From Epiperipatus broadwayi (taxonomy: Eukaryota; Onychophora; Udeonychophora; Euonychophora; Peripatidae), in NCBI GenBank assembly GCA_028023455.1, contig JAQFVV010006510.1, positions 62,001 to 126,000 of the forward strand: DNA of 64,000 nt, given 5' to 3'. The notes beneath the pieces were generated by a model. It did not search any database. It was not told the DNA's origin and saw only the letters and a program-made list of their open reading frames with translations. Each line of letters starts with the position of its first letter. Position 1 is the first letter of the stretch. Shown piece after piece: positions 38,907 to 52,229 of this stretch. The position numbers and the translations under genes are program-made.

Positions 38907-41261
38907 TTATATAAAGTTCCATCTTGCTTTATTTCTTACAAATTCATCAATTATTTTTGCAGTATCAATTCGGCTTAAAACTTTTTGCTCTATATATAGA
39001 ATGCCATATTATTTAACCTTTCCTCTGCCATAGTACTTCTTAAATAATTTTTTACACCCTTTAATCAGAAAACAATTTTTTCCTGATTCATTAGATAAGA
39101 GATTTGGTAAAAAAAATTTCAGTAATATTTCAACATTCGGAAATGTGCAAGACATTTCTTTGGTGGCTTGGTAGAGGTCTCATGTGTTTTTATGTTGTCC
39201 TTGTTTCTTTTAAAAATATTAAAAAATGGTCAAATTCATCCTCAAAATACAAACATCAATGTCATTTTTGTAAATATCCTTAACGTTTTGCTTCTATCAA
39301 AAATATTTGAACAGGTTCTACAACAATTTCATACACCTGAGTTCTTTGAGATAGTTCTGTTTTGGTGTTATCACAAATGACATAAAAAAATAAATTGACT
39401 ATGAAATTTTCTCTTATTGTAAAATTTATGTCCGATTTTTTTATTTTCATCAAAAAACATTTTTTTCTTTTGTTGTCTATGAGTTTGTCCATCTTCCACA
39501 TTAAATGATAACCCTGATAAATCAGTTGCCTCTTTTTTAACTTTTTCAAATTCTTCTCTAAACTCATTGATAAAATTTTCTAATGACTTAAGTAGGATAG
39601 ATCCTTTCAATAGTTAGTGCTTAATTCACTGCAGTGATTTATTTGTAGCATTTATTCTTTGTAAAATAGTATTTCAAATTACTGTCATTAGAGTAGTTTC
39701 ATATTTGTCCATTTTTTCAGAAGTGAAGTTGCCTCCACTATGGTAACTTTTTTTTCTTCTTCTGAATTACAAAATTCAGTTAAAACATCTTTTACATGGA
39801 TGAAACCAAGTTTTATATCTAATACAGCATCTGATCTTGCTGACCATCTTGTACACATTTCCAAATTTCTGGTTAAACATTTCCAATGATGAATTGATGC
39901 ATAAACAAATGTGAATAAATTCTGCTCAAGCATAAAATACTCAATCACAGTGCTACAACTTTCTGCTGTAAAACTTCCAATTAAGTTTAAAGAATCACTA
40001 GCACACAGTAAAAAAACTGCACTTGGCCTATATTATTTAATATATGCTTGCAATGCTGAATACATTCATGACATATTAGAAGCATCATCAAATGATTGAT
40101 CTTGACAGTTTTTAATATTTACTCCTAATTTTATTAAAGTTTGCAAAACTTCTTGTTCCAAATATGAAGACATGTGTTTATCTATAGGAATAAATTCCAC
40201 AAATCTTTCCATTATATTACCACAGGAAGAAACATATCACAAAAGTTACTTGATCGATATGTGAAACATCAGGGGTGGAATCAACAATTATATTATAAAA
40301 AGTCACGGATTTGATTTCTTCAATTATTTCTGCTCTTACCCGATTTTCAATGAGACATTCAAATTCATCATAAATAATATGAGATAAATAGTTTACATTT
40401 TCTCATTGGTTGGCATATTTTTTTAGATGTAACTTTAAAACCTCATTGCATTTGCTTAGATATTTTATGCAGGTCAAATAATTTTCTTTCCAATTGAAAT
40501 CTTTGCTTTCAACATGACTCATAAATCCTAATCCTAGATGACTCAACAATTTTATTGTTCATACAATTCTTTTCAATACTTCTCTCCAGCAACATTCTTC
40601 TTTTTCCTTTGTTTTATGATAATAGTTGTGTATCAATTCTATTGAATTTTGTTAATCTTTTATACATAGTACATATGGTTGACATGTGTTCTTTTGAAAC
40701 TTTGTGGTTTAATAAAATAACAGTTATTGATTTTCAATTTTGTAAACCAGTTATTAATTTAGACTTTATTATTGAAAAGAGTTTGTGAGGTTAGCAGTAA
40801 ACACTTTTTATTGTTTCTGAAAATATCAGCCAATTTCTATTTCATTTCCATTTGATTTATTTTTGTAGAAATGATCATAAGAAAGTCCTTGGTAATACAC
40901 TTCATCTCTATCTTTATACACTGATTTTAAATTCTCTATATTCCCAATATTTTTTGGTTTGTTATTAAGAATATGATCAATAATATCATCTATTAAATAT
41001 TGTTGGTCATAAAGCTATATTATTTATTACTTTGATATCTATATTGAAGCATCTTTCTGGACTATCTTTACCTTCTGAATTTTTGCAATCCCTTTTTTCA
41101 GTAGCAATATTAGCCTCTTGATTCTCAACTTGTTCTTCTTTCTCTTCTTTAGAAGAAGTTATGCAATGAATTTCTTTAGCTTTCAGCAATTTCTAGGGTT
41201 TTTTAAAACATTTTTTTGCTTTTCTGCCCTACTTTGATAACTCTTCATTTTTTTTTGCCAT
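38907..41261 (-). pseudogene. hAT transposase (ZMYM1-like), broken
   Basis: From an ATG at 41261, an N-terminal basic region (KNEELSK, then SRAEKQKNVLK) leads to 41189-41007. Farther on, 40620-40250 reads KDFNWKENYLTC, NYLSHIIYDEFECLI and NIIVDSTPDVSHIDQ, the DUF4371-type catalytic block. Next come FVEFIPIDKHMSSYLEQEVL and NCQDQSFDDASNMS (the D..Q.YDNA.NM motif), CASDSLNLIGSFTAES, and CTRWSARSDAVLDIK, all hallmarks of ZMYM1-like hAT transposases. The C-terminal dimerisation region reads FPNVEILLKF, LRSTMAEERLNNMAF and IIDEFVRNKARW, before a stop at 38907. Multiple frameshifts and stops make it inactive. It catalysed cut-and-paste transposition in the living element. Confidence 0.9.
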
Positions 41262-41450
41262 GAAGACAAAAGCTTTTGTTTATATAAAATAATTTAAAAG
41301 CTTTTAGTCTTGCAAACAATGCCTACTAAAAATATTTTTTAATGATAATGTTGTTAAGATGTTTTAAGTTACAAAATTGATTTATACTTTTGAATAAATT
41401 TTAAACCTGATATTTTGAATTTCACTTAGGCCATCTCAATTCCTCAAAGA

Positions 41451-44400
41451 CTTGGTAATTGTTTCACTCAGTAGATTTTGCTTACTATAAAATACATTTT
41501 ATAAATATATTAGTGCAAAAATAAGATTTAAAACTTTGCTCACAAACTATATTGACTCAGGTGTACAGTGGTGTTATTTTTGTTTATAGCTATTTTAATT
41601 TAAAATTAAGAATTATTAGAAACTTTTAAGTAATATTTCATTATATATGTATTTTGGTAACATGGGAACTTTACACATATACATGCGATTTTGAATATAA
41701 AATAACAAATTGGCTAATTTAACAAAATAAAATGTATCATTTGAAAAGATTTGATTTTAAATAAAATATACATGCTGTAATATATATATATAAACCTATG
41801 ATAGTACAGCTGTTTATTCACATATATCTGTGTGATGATACATATACAAACTGTGTTGACACTTATATACATTTATTCATAGAGAGTTTAAATCCAGCAC
41901 AAATGGAGCTATGGGGAAAAATAGATGAAGCGTATATGAGGTCAGAAATATACCGTTTCACTGGAGATAAATCAGTTTCAGAAAAACAGCAAAATTCATT
42001 TACAATAATTTTTTCAAAAGCAGAATATTTAAATTGGAAATCGTATTATTATTATTTTGGGAGGGGTCGAATTTTTTTTATGATTAATATATATATATAT
42101 AATTTGTACCTATTTACGCTATACTAGTTTATCTCTGATGTCCTGTTGAAAGTTAGAATTTCACCAAAACTCAAATAAATTCCCTTCAAAATCTTAAATA
42201 ATACCTCATTATAGGAGAGTTGATTGTATATAAAAACACATAATTTTCCTTGAATTCTAATGAAAAGTCTGGGTTCACATCCACTATAATTACATCTAGC
42301 TTAAAAGTATATATAATATAACTGTATTTCAATTTACAGATAATAAGAGAAGACTTCAATTGGCAGTGTAAAACAACATTCAATATTGGGAAAGAAGAGC
42401 ATAGACATAAATAGTCCTTTTTAAATTACAAAGTAAATAGGATGAAAATTGTTATTCTGATAATCACAAAGTCTACTCTTATTAAGTTATTAATTAGTAC
42501 ATTTAATGCTATAAATTCATCAAAGATGTAATAATTGTCATTTCTAAATGCATTAAAAGCATTCCATTTATAATTAAATGAAATAGAATATTGAAATTTT
42601 TACATGATAACATTCCCATTGTATTTAGTAGATATTTTAAAGTCAAATTTCCATTTCACCAATAATTTGTTTATAATCCTTCTAAATTCTTTTCTTCCTC
42701 CTCTATTTTTGCTGTCTTCATATATAATATTGAATTTCAAAAAACTCAATAATTTGTTTATTTAAAAAAATTAACACAGGTGCTTAGATATAAATATTTA
42801 GGTTTTGTATTTAAAAATAAATTTGATGTCCTTCAAACCAACTCAATTGAACAGGAAGAATGAGTTTATATATATATCCTTTGAGTTTGTGATAGGAAGA
42901 ATGAGTTTATATATATATCCTTTGAGTTTGTGATAAAGTATTATTCTTTTCCTGTTCCAATGGACTGGTTTATATACATTTAAGAATATCATGGATATTT
43001 TAAATGGCTGATCCACTCCATTATTAAATGCACTATTTAATAAATTAGAGAAGTCATTTTCATTATTAGAATGATGAGTTAGTTTATAATAGTGGTTATG
43101 ATATTCTAAATTTCTGTAATTGAATTGTATGATTCAAAAAAAGAATGGCATTTTTTTTAATGGTAAACTCAAAGACGATGTGTGAAAAAACTCATTCTAG
43201 CAAAAATGGAGTAGATCTAAAAATTATTAAAATTAATTTTAAATAGGAAAAAAAAAACAAATATTTAATCTCTGATCCAGATTTATTTTTTTAAATAAAC
43301 AAATAATTGGTGAATTAACAAACATATTGAATTATCTGTTGAATGTATAACATTAAAATAAAAATCTATATGCTCCATTTTATTTGAAAATAATGATGAG
43401 ATGATTTTAATATATAAAGAAATCATTACATGTTTGATGAATGTATTTGATGAAAAGAGTGGGATTATTTTAAATGATATTCTTAGCAAGACTTAACATT
43501 TCTGAAGTTTGAAATCAGGTAATACTTTTATTAATCTTTTATTATACAATATATAAATAGACAACAATAAGCCATTAAACTAAGGATGTTTTTTCATTTT
43601 TGTAACTAAAATGAAACCTTATTCCAAATCATTTGAGTATAGAAAAACTTATCTTGTTTGTAGATGAATTAATATATTTAATCTCTGGACATCTGTATGC
43701 TATTTTACAGAAGTAAATGTTTATTTGATACCTTTATTTAAATTTAAAGATATACTTTATAAAGACAATTAATTGTATTCAATCGCTGTAAAAAGTTAAT
43801 TTAAATTTTGTTTCTGAATATATGATAGTTAATAGGAAAACTAAAAAGTCCATAAACATTAAAAAAGTCAATCAGACGTAATTCACCAAAAGAAAAATTT
43901 GGCTGTTATAAATTTAAGTGAATGCTTTTGGTAATTATCAAGAATGGTGAAAGGTTAGGTAAAAATAAAAAAAAAACCATCCATATATGAAATGTTTTTC
44001 TGTTATTCTTGGAAGATGAAATTAGTATTCCAGATAGATTGAATTCTGTCTAAATATGAAGAAAATTGACATAAGCAATAATTTAGAAAAATGAAATATA
44101 TTGTTATGGATATGCCTGTCATCCTTCCAATGCCTAGTATACCATGTGGTCCAATCCAAATACAAGACTTATGATATTAGAATTATTTATTATTTGCTAG
44201 ATTAGTAAATGTTAAACACACAGAAATTGACAAATCACTAATTACAATTGATGTTTTGATTCCCAACTTAATTATACTGTAAACAAATACTTAAATCAAA
44301 TTATCAAACAAACACAACAACTAACCTCTGACAATTATCAATTTTTTAAATATGTTACGATTGTAGACACGATATAACAATGAATGGTAACTAATATTTT

Positions 44401-45880
44401 CATGAATGAATGCAATCAAGAAATAAAAACTAATATTAAAGTAAATAAAATATCAAACCAAATTTTTATTGTTATTAACAAACGATTAATACTAATATTC
44501 ATTAAAAATGACATCAACAATGGACTGAAATGATGATCACTAACTCATAATCTTTTCCTCAAAAAAAGAGATGAAATTTCTTATCAGCTGAAGAACCTAC
44601 AAATTTTTACATAGAAGATTTGAATTTAAAACTCAAAGAGAAACATCAATCAAATTTGAGTGGAAATACTATAAAAAAAAAAACAATATATGAATATCCA
44701 AAAAAGTGAGAACGAATGTAGAGAATTAAAGTTAACTAAATAAGCTATTTAATATTTAAATCTTTGTAAGTAAATTCAACGTATTCAAACTCCCAAAATA
44801 TAGATAATTCTCAGTTATAGATTGTATTATCTAGATTCAAGGGTAAACAATAATATAAGAAATATTAACTTTACTCCTCAAAACAAATCATTAAAGCAAA
44901 ATATAATTAATGATAAAAACAAATATGCATTGTTAAGTGCAAAAGCTACATCAGGGAAGGAAAGTCAGCATCCATGGTACTATAACTTGTCAGGATTAGG
45001 ATGATATTGACCTATTACTACATATCTACACCAAGAAACACCAAGTCAAATTATAATAAATGGATCCTATGATTCTCTATTTCAAAGTAGAAATTTCAAG
45101 GCTATCAAGGATGATTTACCTGATGGATGTTTTAGAAAACTTATAAGCTACTATCTATGCTTAAAATTGATTAACATGGTTTACTGGAACAATTCAATAG
45201 AACATTTTTCTTTGTAAACTTCAAAAACAAATAAAGTTGATGCCATTCTCTTTATTTATTTATATGTTGATATTACATTTTTTTACGTTAATATAGGGAC
45301 AATAAGGGTTTATTAATATCAGTGCTGGCATGTAACATAAAGAATAAATATTTTCACCTGTAACAAAGGTCTAATAAAATATTTTTTAATTTTATTTTAA
45401 GTAATAAACTTTATTAAACAAACATGTAAATATGTACAGGAAATATCTACAAAATAGTTTTGATTCACTTTATCTATTACCACAAATTTACCAATCTTTT
45501 CCCCAAGGGACTACAATACAAATCTGTAAGACTCTCATTGTTGAAATGTTAATATCATTTTCTTTATTACATTCTAGAGTTAGGCCATAGAAATTATATT
45601 CCTGGTTTAAACATGGAACTTTATTCTCTTTTAACTTACCATTCTACATACTTTTACTGTCTTCTTGTTTTGTGTGTGTGTACTTTTGCTCTTACATTTC
45701 GCAAATAGTCATGGAAGTCCCTCCCCATACTATTTCCATATCCTTCTTAGACCATTATTTCAAATGCCTATCAAAATAGTTGTCCTAATCATTGTCAAGT
45801 TTTTTCAACCAATTAAAGTTGTTATTATCAAAGATTAAAGAACATTACATTGTTCATATAGTTTTCAATGTGTGTATTAT
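41451..45880. other. AT-rich spacer with weak coding-like patches
   Basis: No family is recognised. A minus-strand patch at about 43130-42950 is open with plausible composition (YRNLEYHNHYYKLTHHSNN, then LNSAFNNGVDQPFKI), and neighbouring frames at 42186-42383 and 43283-43489 also look protein-like. These may be a very old retroelement. A 41-bp tandem duplication lies at 42853-42934. Confidence 0.4.
42853..42934. repeat. 41-bp tandem duplication containing (TA)n
   Basis: The unit AGGAAGAATGAGTTTATATA..CCTTTGAGTTTGTGAT occurs twice head to tail with a 41-bp period and no differences that I can see. As at 9.7 kb, the duplicated unit contains a short (TA)n. Confidence 0.92.
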
Positions 45881-45890
45881 TACCATTGCA

Positions 45891-47652
45891 TTATGAGATT
45901 ATCATCGGGGTGTGATAAACTCTGGGTCTTAGCATCCCAAAAGCATTGCATTCTTCCAGTAAGTCTTGAAATGTTTCACATTTATTTTTACAAAATGAAC
46001 AAGTTTCCTCTAAGCTCATTCCCAATCTTTTATTAATGTATTTTGTAGTCGGTAAAATTCCATTGATCAACTTGAATATGAATTTCATATATGTCTGTGT
46101 TGTATAAATTGAACGGAATTTAATTAGGACCTCTTTCATTGAGCAATTTATCCATAAATTTTCGTGAGGTTTTACTCTCTTTCTTGTCTTTATATCTAAT
46201 GCCTTTCAAATGTTGCACATTTAGGTCATCTTGTATATCCATAATTATATGCAATAAACATATCTGCCAAATAAGATCTTCTCTCCACCCCTATTTCATT
46301 ATATATTTTATATCCCCTGTTGGCAGACTGAAGTATTGATCCTTAATAGCATTTAAATATATTATTGCAGTAATAAAATTTACATATACTTTTGGATCAA
46401 CTAAGTTAAGCCTTCCCTTATTAATGGGTAACTGTAATATTGCCATTGATAGTAATCTAAATTTATTCCCCCATATGAATTTTTTAGCCATCTGTTTTAT
46501 TCTACTAATTGCTTTGTTATATAATTTTACCCATGGACTGTAAGAACTAAGGACCCTTGTTACAATTGCATTGAACAATTGAGTTCTCATCACTTCATAG
46601 AGCTTAAACAATGTGAAGTTATTAATCCTCTTTGACTTTTATTGTAATTCATTGATTTAAGTGACCATTCATATGTGTCTTTGACATATGTAATGGCAAT
46701 CCAAGAAATGACTATGGCTGAGCTATAAATTTGGATGGTATCCTTTTACCCATAGACAATTGCTATGATGCTGATTTGTTAGATTGAACTAGTGAACTTG
46801 TAACTTTTTGAAACTTTTTTAGACATTCATCACTACATTAATATTATAACTATTTTTTACTATTATTATAATGTTATCAATAAAGGCAGTGACTTTTATT
46901 GTGACATCCAAATGCGGTATATAGACCCCATTAACCAATGTTTCTATTTCTTTAATCATGGGGTATATGTAAATTGTGAATAAGAGAGCTGCCAATGGAG
47001 ATCCTTGGGAAATACCTTTCTCTGGGACGAAGAATTCAGATCTGTGCATATAATTTTTATAGGACATTCTACTATTTATGTAATTCATGTAGCATTCTCT
47101 AGATATTTGTCTTCTTGAATCAGATTGTTCAGGGCTTTTATGAGGTATAACCAGTTAACTAGATCAAGCACTGACGTAAAATCAATTTGTATTGCAAAAT
47201 ACTATGTTAGCTTAAGTTCCTTTGCATATTTTATTGCTTCTTGTATTCTTATAGATGCATTTATGGCTCTTTTACCATTAACAGCATGATGCACTGATGA
47301 TATTTTATCTCTTACCAAGTTATTCAAGTTTTTAAGTAATATTCAAGCCAAGATTTTTGAATCAGTATCTTCTATAATAAATATGTTTCTTAGGTCTTCA
47401 AAAGTAGGGGTTTGTTTTTATTTGTCTTTTTTATGCTAAAAATATTCTGCTGTTTTTGTAAGGCCATTCAATCCTTTCACTAAACATCTGATTGAAAAAT
47501 TTTGACATTGCACCTGCCAATACATAACTGATCTGTTTGTAGACTGAGGCTGGTGTAGAGTCATTTGCCATTGTTGTTTGCAACTTCAATCTATTAATTT
47601 TGTCCATTATTTCGTGAACTGAGATATATTTTTTCATATTTTCTATAGCCAC
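45891..47652 (-). pseudogene. L1/Tx1-type reverse transcriptase and C-terminal finger, broken
   Basis: 47652-47431 includes MDKINRLKLQTTMANDSTPA (the K.PG.DG-equivalent start). Then come DTDSKILAWILLKNLNNLV, QIDFTSVLDLVNW and, in 47088-46819, PEKGISQGSPLAALLFTIYI (motif B) with TAFIDNIIIIV, where the catalytic F/YADD box has become FIDN. 46611-46291 holds the thumb-like segment QMAKKFIWGN. 46139-45891 ends in a CSFCKNKCETFQDLLEEC zinc-ribbon remnant that lacks the usual His. The damaged catalytic box and stops show that it is inactive. Confidence 0.87.
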
Positions 47653-48058
47653 TCTCTCATATTTATCAATGCCTGCTACTCAACAGCCAAACTTTATTTT
47701 TTGCTTTTCGACCATGTATTCATTAACCTTGTCTCCAGATGCCACAACATTTTCCCTATCTCCACAGAAGCAATTCCTATGTGGTATATAAATTTTGCTA
47801 TAGTTAATCACTGGGACTGATATGTGATTCATTCCAGGAATCAATTCCCATAGTCTTAATGTATAAGTTTCTTGTTGTGTCAGATTTTATATATTATTGT
47901 ATTTCACTTGTAGTTTATTGATCAATTCATGATTAGGACTTATGCCAGAAATATTCTGTAAGGTCTTATGAATTTCATGGATTCTATTTTTTATTTGGTT
48001 CTGAGATAATTTACTATCCTCACTCTGATAGCATAAGTCTGATATGTATTTCTTTATT

Positions 48059-48830
48059 TTATACCTCACAATGCATGGAGGTAGTTTTGTAAATCTTGTG
48101 TAATAGTTTGCAACAATTATAAACTTGATAATTGATAAACTGAAAATATGATTTGGCTTGTAATATTTTTTTTACTATGTATGAATATATATTTTTGTTT
48201 CTTACATAATAATTAATTTTCAGTTGTACTCTTAGGTGGTCGGAAAATGCAATAAGTGACATGTTAATAATAGAATCATAAAATTTACTTGCTGAAACAA
48301 AAAATAAATCTATTAGCAAAGTGTATCTAATGCTGAAAAATGTGTAAGCATGATTTCCATATTTCATTTGTAGTGGATATAGAGACACATCCCTCAACTT
48401 GTGTTCTAAGGCTTTAGGAATGTTTTGGTATGAACAATTAAAGTCACCACCCATTATCACAATACATGGCTTTTGCATTAGTTTGTTCTGTACGCTATGA
48501 ATAATCTTTGAAATGGCATTACCCCTTACTATAGAATTTACCACAAACAAGTAATGTACCTCATTATAAATGACAAATGACAGAACTATGTGATTTGTTT
48601 GTAAATCTATTATTTTATTTTTTTATTCTCGAGTGCATATTTATTAATACTGCTACTCTCTGTGAGGATCTAGCATTGGGTTTGAACAGAAATAAATTAT
48701 TTTTTGATAGTGTTTTTATAATCCATTTAGGAGTATTATCACTTATCTTTGTCTCTTATAAAATTATCATTTCATATTTTTTAAGCCTAATAAAATATAA
48801 TTTATGATATATGTTTGATTGCGTATTAAG
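48059..48830 (-). pseudogene. L1/Tx1-type endonuclease domain, broken
   Basis: The upstream frame (about 48780-48640) reads ETKISDNTPKWIIK and ARSSQRVAVLINMHSRIK, where the first Glu is the catalytic ETK/ETH residue. After a frame change, 48550-48059 is open for 163 codons with IVIMGGDFNCSYQNIP (the GDFN motif), DLFFVSASKF and SLIAFSDHLRVQL (the SDH catalytic pair). Catalytic residues are therefore mostly preserved despite the broken frame. It would nick target DNA for retrotransposition. Confidence 0.85.
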
Positions 48831-49479
48831 CCCATCATCACCAAAGGGAAAAGGTAAGATGTCACCTAATACATATTTAATAAAATTCAAACATATATAT
48901 ACTTGCAACACATATATTTTTCTTGTTTGTTCATATTAATAATTGCGTTAAATGTTTTCTGTATATCTGATAAACTAGCTACGTAATAAATGACCTTCCT
49001 TGTCTATATTATGAGCATTGTACATAATGGGGGGGGGGGAATCCCTAATCACCACGATGACAGATAGAAACCTAAAATAACAAATTGCATGAAATAAACG
49101 AATTAAGAGTTTTAAGTAATAAGTTTTAGAAAGTAAAGATAATTATGGCAATCTTATAGATAGTTCAAATCTTATTTATGTTAATAGAGACATCGAGTGG
49201 CTATAGTTTGTGGGATCAGGGTTTGGGATAATATTTGGAACCAATTACAAACAAAGAATAACTACAAACGTGTAATTACATGTTTTATAAGATTCTTTTA
49301 AAATCTTTATGATTAAAATACCAATCCTTTTAAAATATGATTATTAAATTTATTCAAATGTTAAATTATGTTTCTTGGTCTGTTTTTCTATAGTCAACAT
49401 TTAATTAGTCATATCTGTTAACATATTTGTCAATATTTTATTTGTTTACAAATATTGTCACCTCCACACCTATTATTAA
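48831..49479. other. AT-rich spacer with a G-run
   Basis: A run of about 10 G at 49030-49039 is the only notable element, and no gene is recognised. Part may be the 5' region of the L1/Tx1 element. Confidence 0.5.
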
Positions 49480-49815
49480 AACAGGCAAAACTCACTATAC
49501 GTATTGCCACACACAGCAAGCTAAAGTAATCAATGGATGCCAGAAGGCTTGTGCATAAAATCGCTACCTAGTGCCTACTGATCCAATATTCCCAGACTAG
49601 TTTCTGGCTTGTGGCCTTCATTATGAAGAGCCTTGGATCTGAGAGCACTGTGCCTAGATCTAAGATCTAATGCAACCCTCCAGCAGCCACCTTTTATCTC
49701 CACTTAACTACAAAACTATGAGTCTTAAACTGAAAACACCTTAATGTTTTCAATCCAAGCCCTTTAGCTTATATAGTCATATGGGTATAAACTCATTTCA
49801 GCACCCATACATTTT
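49480..49815 (+). repeat. Dispersed repeat family D, best copy
   Basis: A less AT-rich block with GTAATCAATGGATGCCAGAA, GAGAGCACTGTGCC, CCTCCAGCAGCCACCTTTTA and TATAGTCATATGGGTATAAA. The same ordered blocks occur at 61060-61440 (plus) and, inverted, at 61815-62160, with a partial inverted copy at 61460-61790. There is no coding potential, tRNA-like head or hammerhead core that I could find. The family is unknown to me. Confidence 0.7.
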
Positions 49816-50267
49816 GGACATGTTTACACTTATCTATATTTCAAATGATACTAATATAATCTGAATTAGATGAATATGCAGAATCTCTATGGGTTCAAAA
49901 TTTGGGATAATGGAAATTAAATGCAACATGGCTGAGTTAATTAGGTATATAATTAATATTTAGTTGGTTCTTAATCTTTTCTCTCCTAGGTGAAATCAAT
50001 TTGTATGTGGTAAGTATAAGTACAAATAACAAAGATATAATCAATTAGTCATCATAATGATTTTATCAACCTATTTACAAACCAGGAAAATCCATTCTAT
50101 TACAATATATATAAATACTTTTTATGATAATTTCCAAATTTGTAAAAAAAATATAATTTTAATATAGTTTATTTTTAATTTATATTTACATAAATGTAGA
50201 TAACTATAATATATGCAATTTTTCGAATGTGCTCTTAACTATTTTGATTTCAAAAGGGTGCTTTAAA
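49816..50267. other. AT-rich spacer, nothing recognised
   Basis: No coding or repeat signature is seen before the left arm of the large inverted repeat. Confidence 0.5.
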
Positions 50268-51387
50268 CCACCATTGAAACAACCAAGCATTAAATAAAGT
50301 AAGACAATACTGGCACCATTGATACAAAGTGTTCCAATTATTTTGATGATTAGTTAAAAAATAGCAATATCTATCAAAATTTAAAAAAAAATAAACACAA
50401 ATTTTGTAGAACTATGCTCACTCAAAAAAAAAAAAAAAAATAGAAATAATTTTAGAAATAAAAATATCAAACATTAATTAGAAAATGCACTTGGGAAGAG
50501 GGAGCAAAAATCACATGAGCAAAAAATCAAATTACTGCTGCAATCAAATAGAAAAAAAAACATTATTTTGCAACTATTATTATTAAATGAGCCACAAAAA
50601 TATTGGGGCAATTATATGATCAAAACAAAAAAATTAAAATATCAAATATATTAATAATTAAAAACTAACCTCTATAAAAAAATCAAAAAATCACATGACC
50701 AAACTATCAAATATCAAATTACTGCCACAATCAAATAAACATGCAAATTTGTAAAACTATGCTCAATCAAAAATAATCAGATATCCACAGCAAATCAAAA
50801 TATCAAATATATTAATAAATAAAAAATGACTTGGATGGAAAAAAGCATCAATCACATATCCAAAATATTAAATTATTGCTACAATCAAATAAATAAAATA
50901 AAAAAAATTTTGCAACTGCTATTAGTAAACCACCACAAAAATTTTAAAATAATCTTCTGACCAAAACAAAACAAATAAAACATCAAGCATATTAATAATT
51001 AGAAAATGACCAGGAAGATTAAAATATCTCTAGAAATAAATGTAGCAATTAGGAAAAGAGTTATCACATGACCATAAACCTCCTCCAGCTAAAATCAAAT
51101 AACAATAGTAAAGTGTTTTACCTTTAAAATAATCTAATATAAATAATCTAATATTATAATACACTAATAAATCAACATAAAAAAATTTCAGTTTACTGCA
51201 TGCAAATTAACACATTTTACTTTTAAAATATGGCAGTAACCATGTGCTCAAATAAATATAAGAGCAATAGCCAATATATATATATATGTCAACAGATGGC
51301 GTTCTACCAAAAACACCATCAAGCGTATTTCGTTTACATAAACATCAGAGAAATGAAATGCATTCACTATCTCTAACTTTAATTCCA

Positions 51388-51431
51388 CTTTCAGATCATG
51401 ATTTCAATCTATTTGCTATCATCAGTGAAAG
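51388..51431 (-). ncRNA. Hammerhead-like core, family B unit 1
   Basis: Minus strand: stem I CTTTCA/TGAAAG (6 bp), CTGATGA, a short stem II region (TAGCAAATAGATT, weak pairing), GAAA, stem III as the palindrome ATCATGAT with no loop, then C as cleavage nucleotide (between 51394 and 51393). Stem II starts with a U-U mismatch where G-C is usual, and this unit also has a G-A mismatch, so activity is doubtful. Confidence 0.55.
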
Positions 51432-51786
51432 ACAGGAATAAGAACTAGATCTAAACACAAACTCTGAGCGTTTATGAAACAGTTTCTATTCAGCTTGCAA
51501 GCATGAATTTTTTAGACACGTTAATGTCTTCGAACTCAGCATAGCAAGCCAGATAGCTACATGGGTCTGATATCAGTTCAGCATCACAACATAGTAGAAG
51601 CCTCTGCAATATATATCATTGCAAGAAAGACCTGAAAGGTACATTTATGAAAAACAAAATCAAGTTAAAAACTTGTTAACGCTTGTATTTATGTCAACAG
51701 ATGGCATTCTACCAAAAACACCGTCAAGCGTATTTCGTTTACATAAACATCAGAGAATGCATTCACTATCTCTAACTTTAATTCTA

Positions 51787-51830
51787 CTTTCAGATCATGA
51801 TTTCAAGCTATTTGCTATTGTCAGTGAAAG
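51787..51830 (-). ncRNA. Hammerhead-like core, family B unit 2 (core mutated)
   Basis: Same layout as unit 1, with stem II AGC/GCT intact, but the core reads CTGACAA instead of CTGANGA, which should abolish cleavage. Stem I and the loopless stem III are unchanged. Confidence 0.5.
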
Positions 51831-52185
51831 TCAGGAATAAGAACTAGATCTAAACACAAACTCTGAGCGTTTATGAAACAGTTTCTATTCAGCTTGCAAG
51901 CATGAATTTTTTAGACACATTAATGTCTTCAAACTCAGCATAGCAAGCCAGATAGCTACATGGGTCTGATATCAGTTCAGCATCACCACATAGTAGAAGC
52001 CTCTGCAATATATATCATTGCAAGAAAGACCTCAATGGTACATTTATGAAAAACAAAATTAAGTTAGAAACTTGTTAACACTTGTATTTATGTCAACAGA
52101 TGGCGTTCTACCAAAAACACCATCAAGCATCTTCCGTTTACATAAACGTCAGAGAATGCATTCACTATCTCTAAATTTAATTCCA

Positions 52186-52229
52186 CTTTCAGATCATGAT
52201 TTCAAGCTATTTGCTATCGTCAGTGAAAG
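52186..52229 (-). ncRNA. Hammerhead-like core, family B unit 3
   Basis: The best family B unit: CTGACGA and GAAA both conform to consensus, stem I is CTTTCA/TGAAAG, stem II is AGC/GCT around AAATA after a U-U mismatch, and stem III is ATCATGAT. Predicted cleavage follows the C opposite plus-strand position 52192. Confidence 0.6.

Larger units (their letters stand above)
38602..41450 (-). mobile_element. hAT DNA transposon of the ZMYM1-like group, decayed
   Basis: A ~2.85-kb element. The lower end starts CAGAGGTGGAATAAGACAAG, followed by GGGGGCCCTAAGTGG. The upper end (about 41423-41450, CACTTAGGCC..CAATTCCTC) is a degenerate inverted match of it, and terminal inverted repeats beginning CAGNGG are usual for this hAT group. 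Between them is a broken transposase on the minus strand (41261-38907). A SINE has inserted at 38728-38833, between the transposase end and the lower terminus. Confidence 0.85.
45891..48830 (-). mobile_element. L1/Tx1-type LINE ORF2, decayed
   Basis: A minus-strand ORF2 remnant running from the endonuclease (48830-48060) through the reverse transcriptase (47650-46800) to the C-terminal region (46611-45891). Motif wording places it in the L1/Tx1 group: DTDSKILAWIL (the N-T-D-x-K-I-L-A block), KRAINASIRIQEAI (the GR.I...I block), QIDFTSVLDLVNW (motif A) and NKGRLNLVDPKVY in the distal region. At least eight stops or frameshifts separate the pieces. No ORF1 is recognised upstream, and the 3' end is undefined. 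Confidence 0.85.

Noticed and set aside
42186-43489. Another retroelement on the minus strand
   Set aside because: The frames look protein-like, but I could not place a single diagnostic motif, so I only mention it in the spacer entry.
51619-51840. 70-80-codon open frames recurring in family B units
   Set aside because: The frames differ in start and extent between units and lack protein features. Recurrence follows from the tandem repeat itself.
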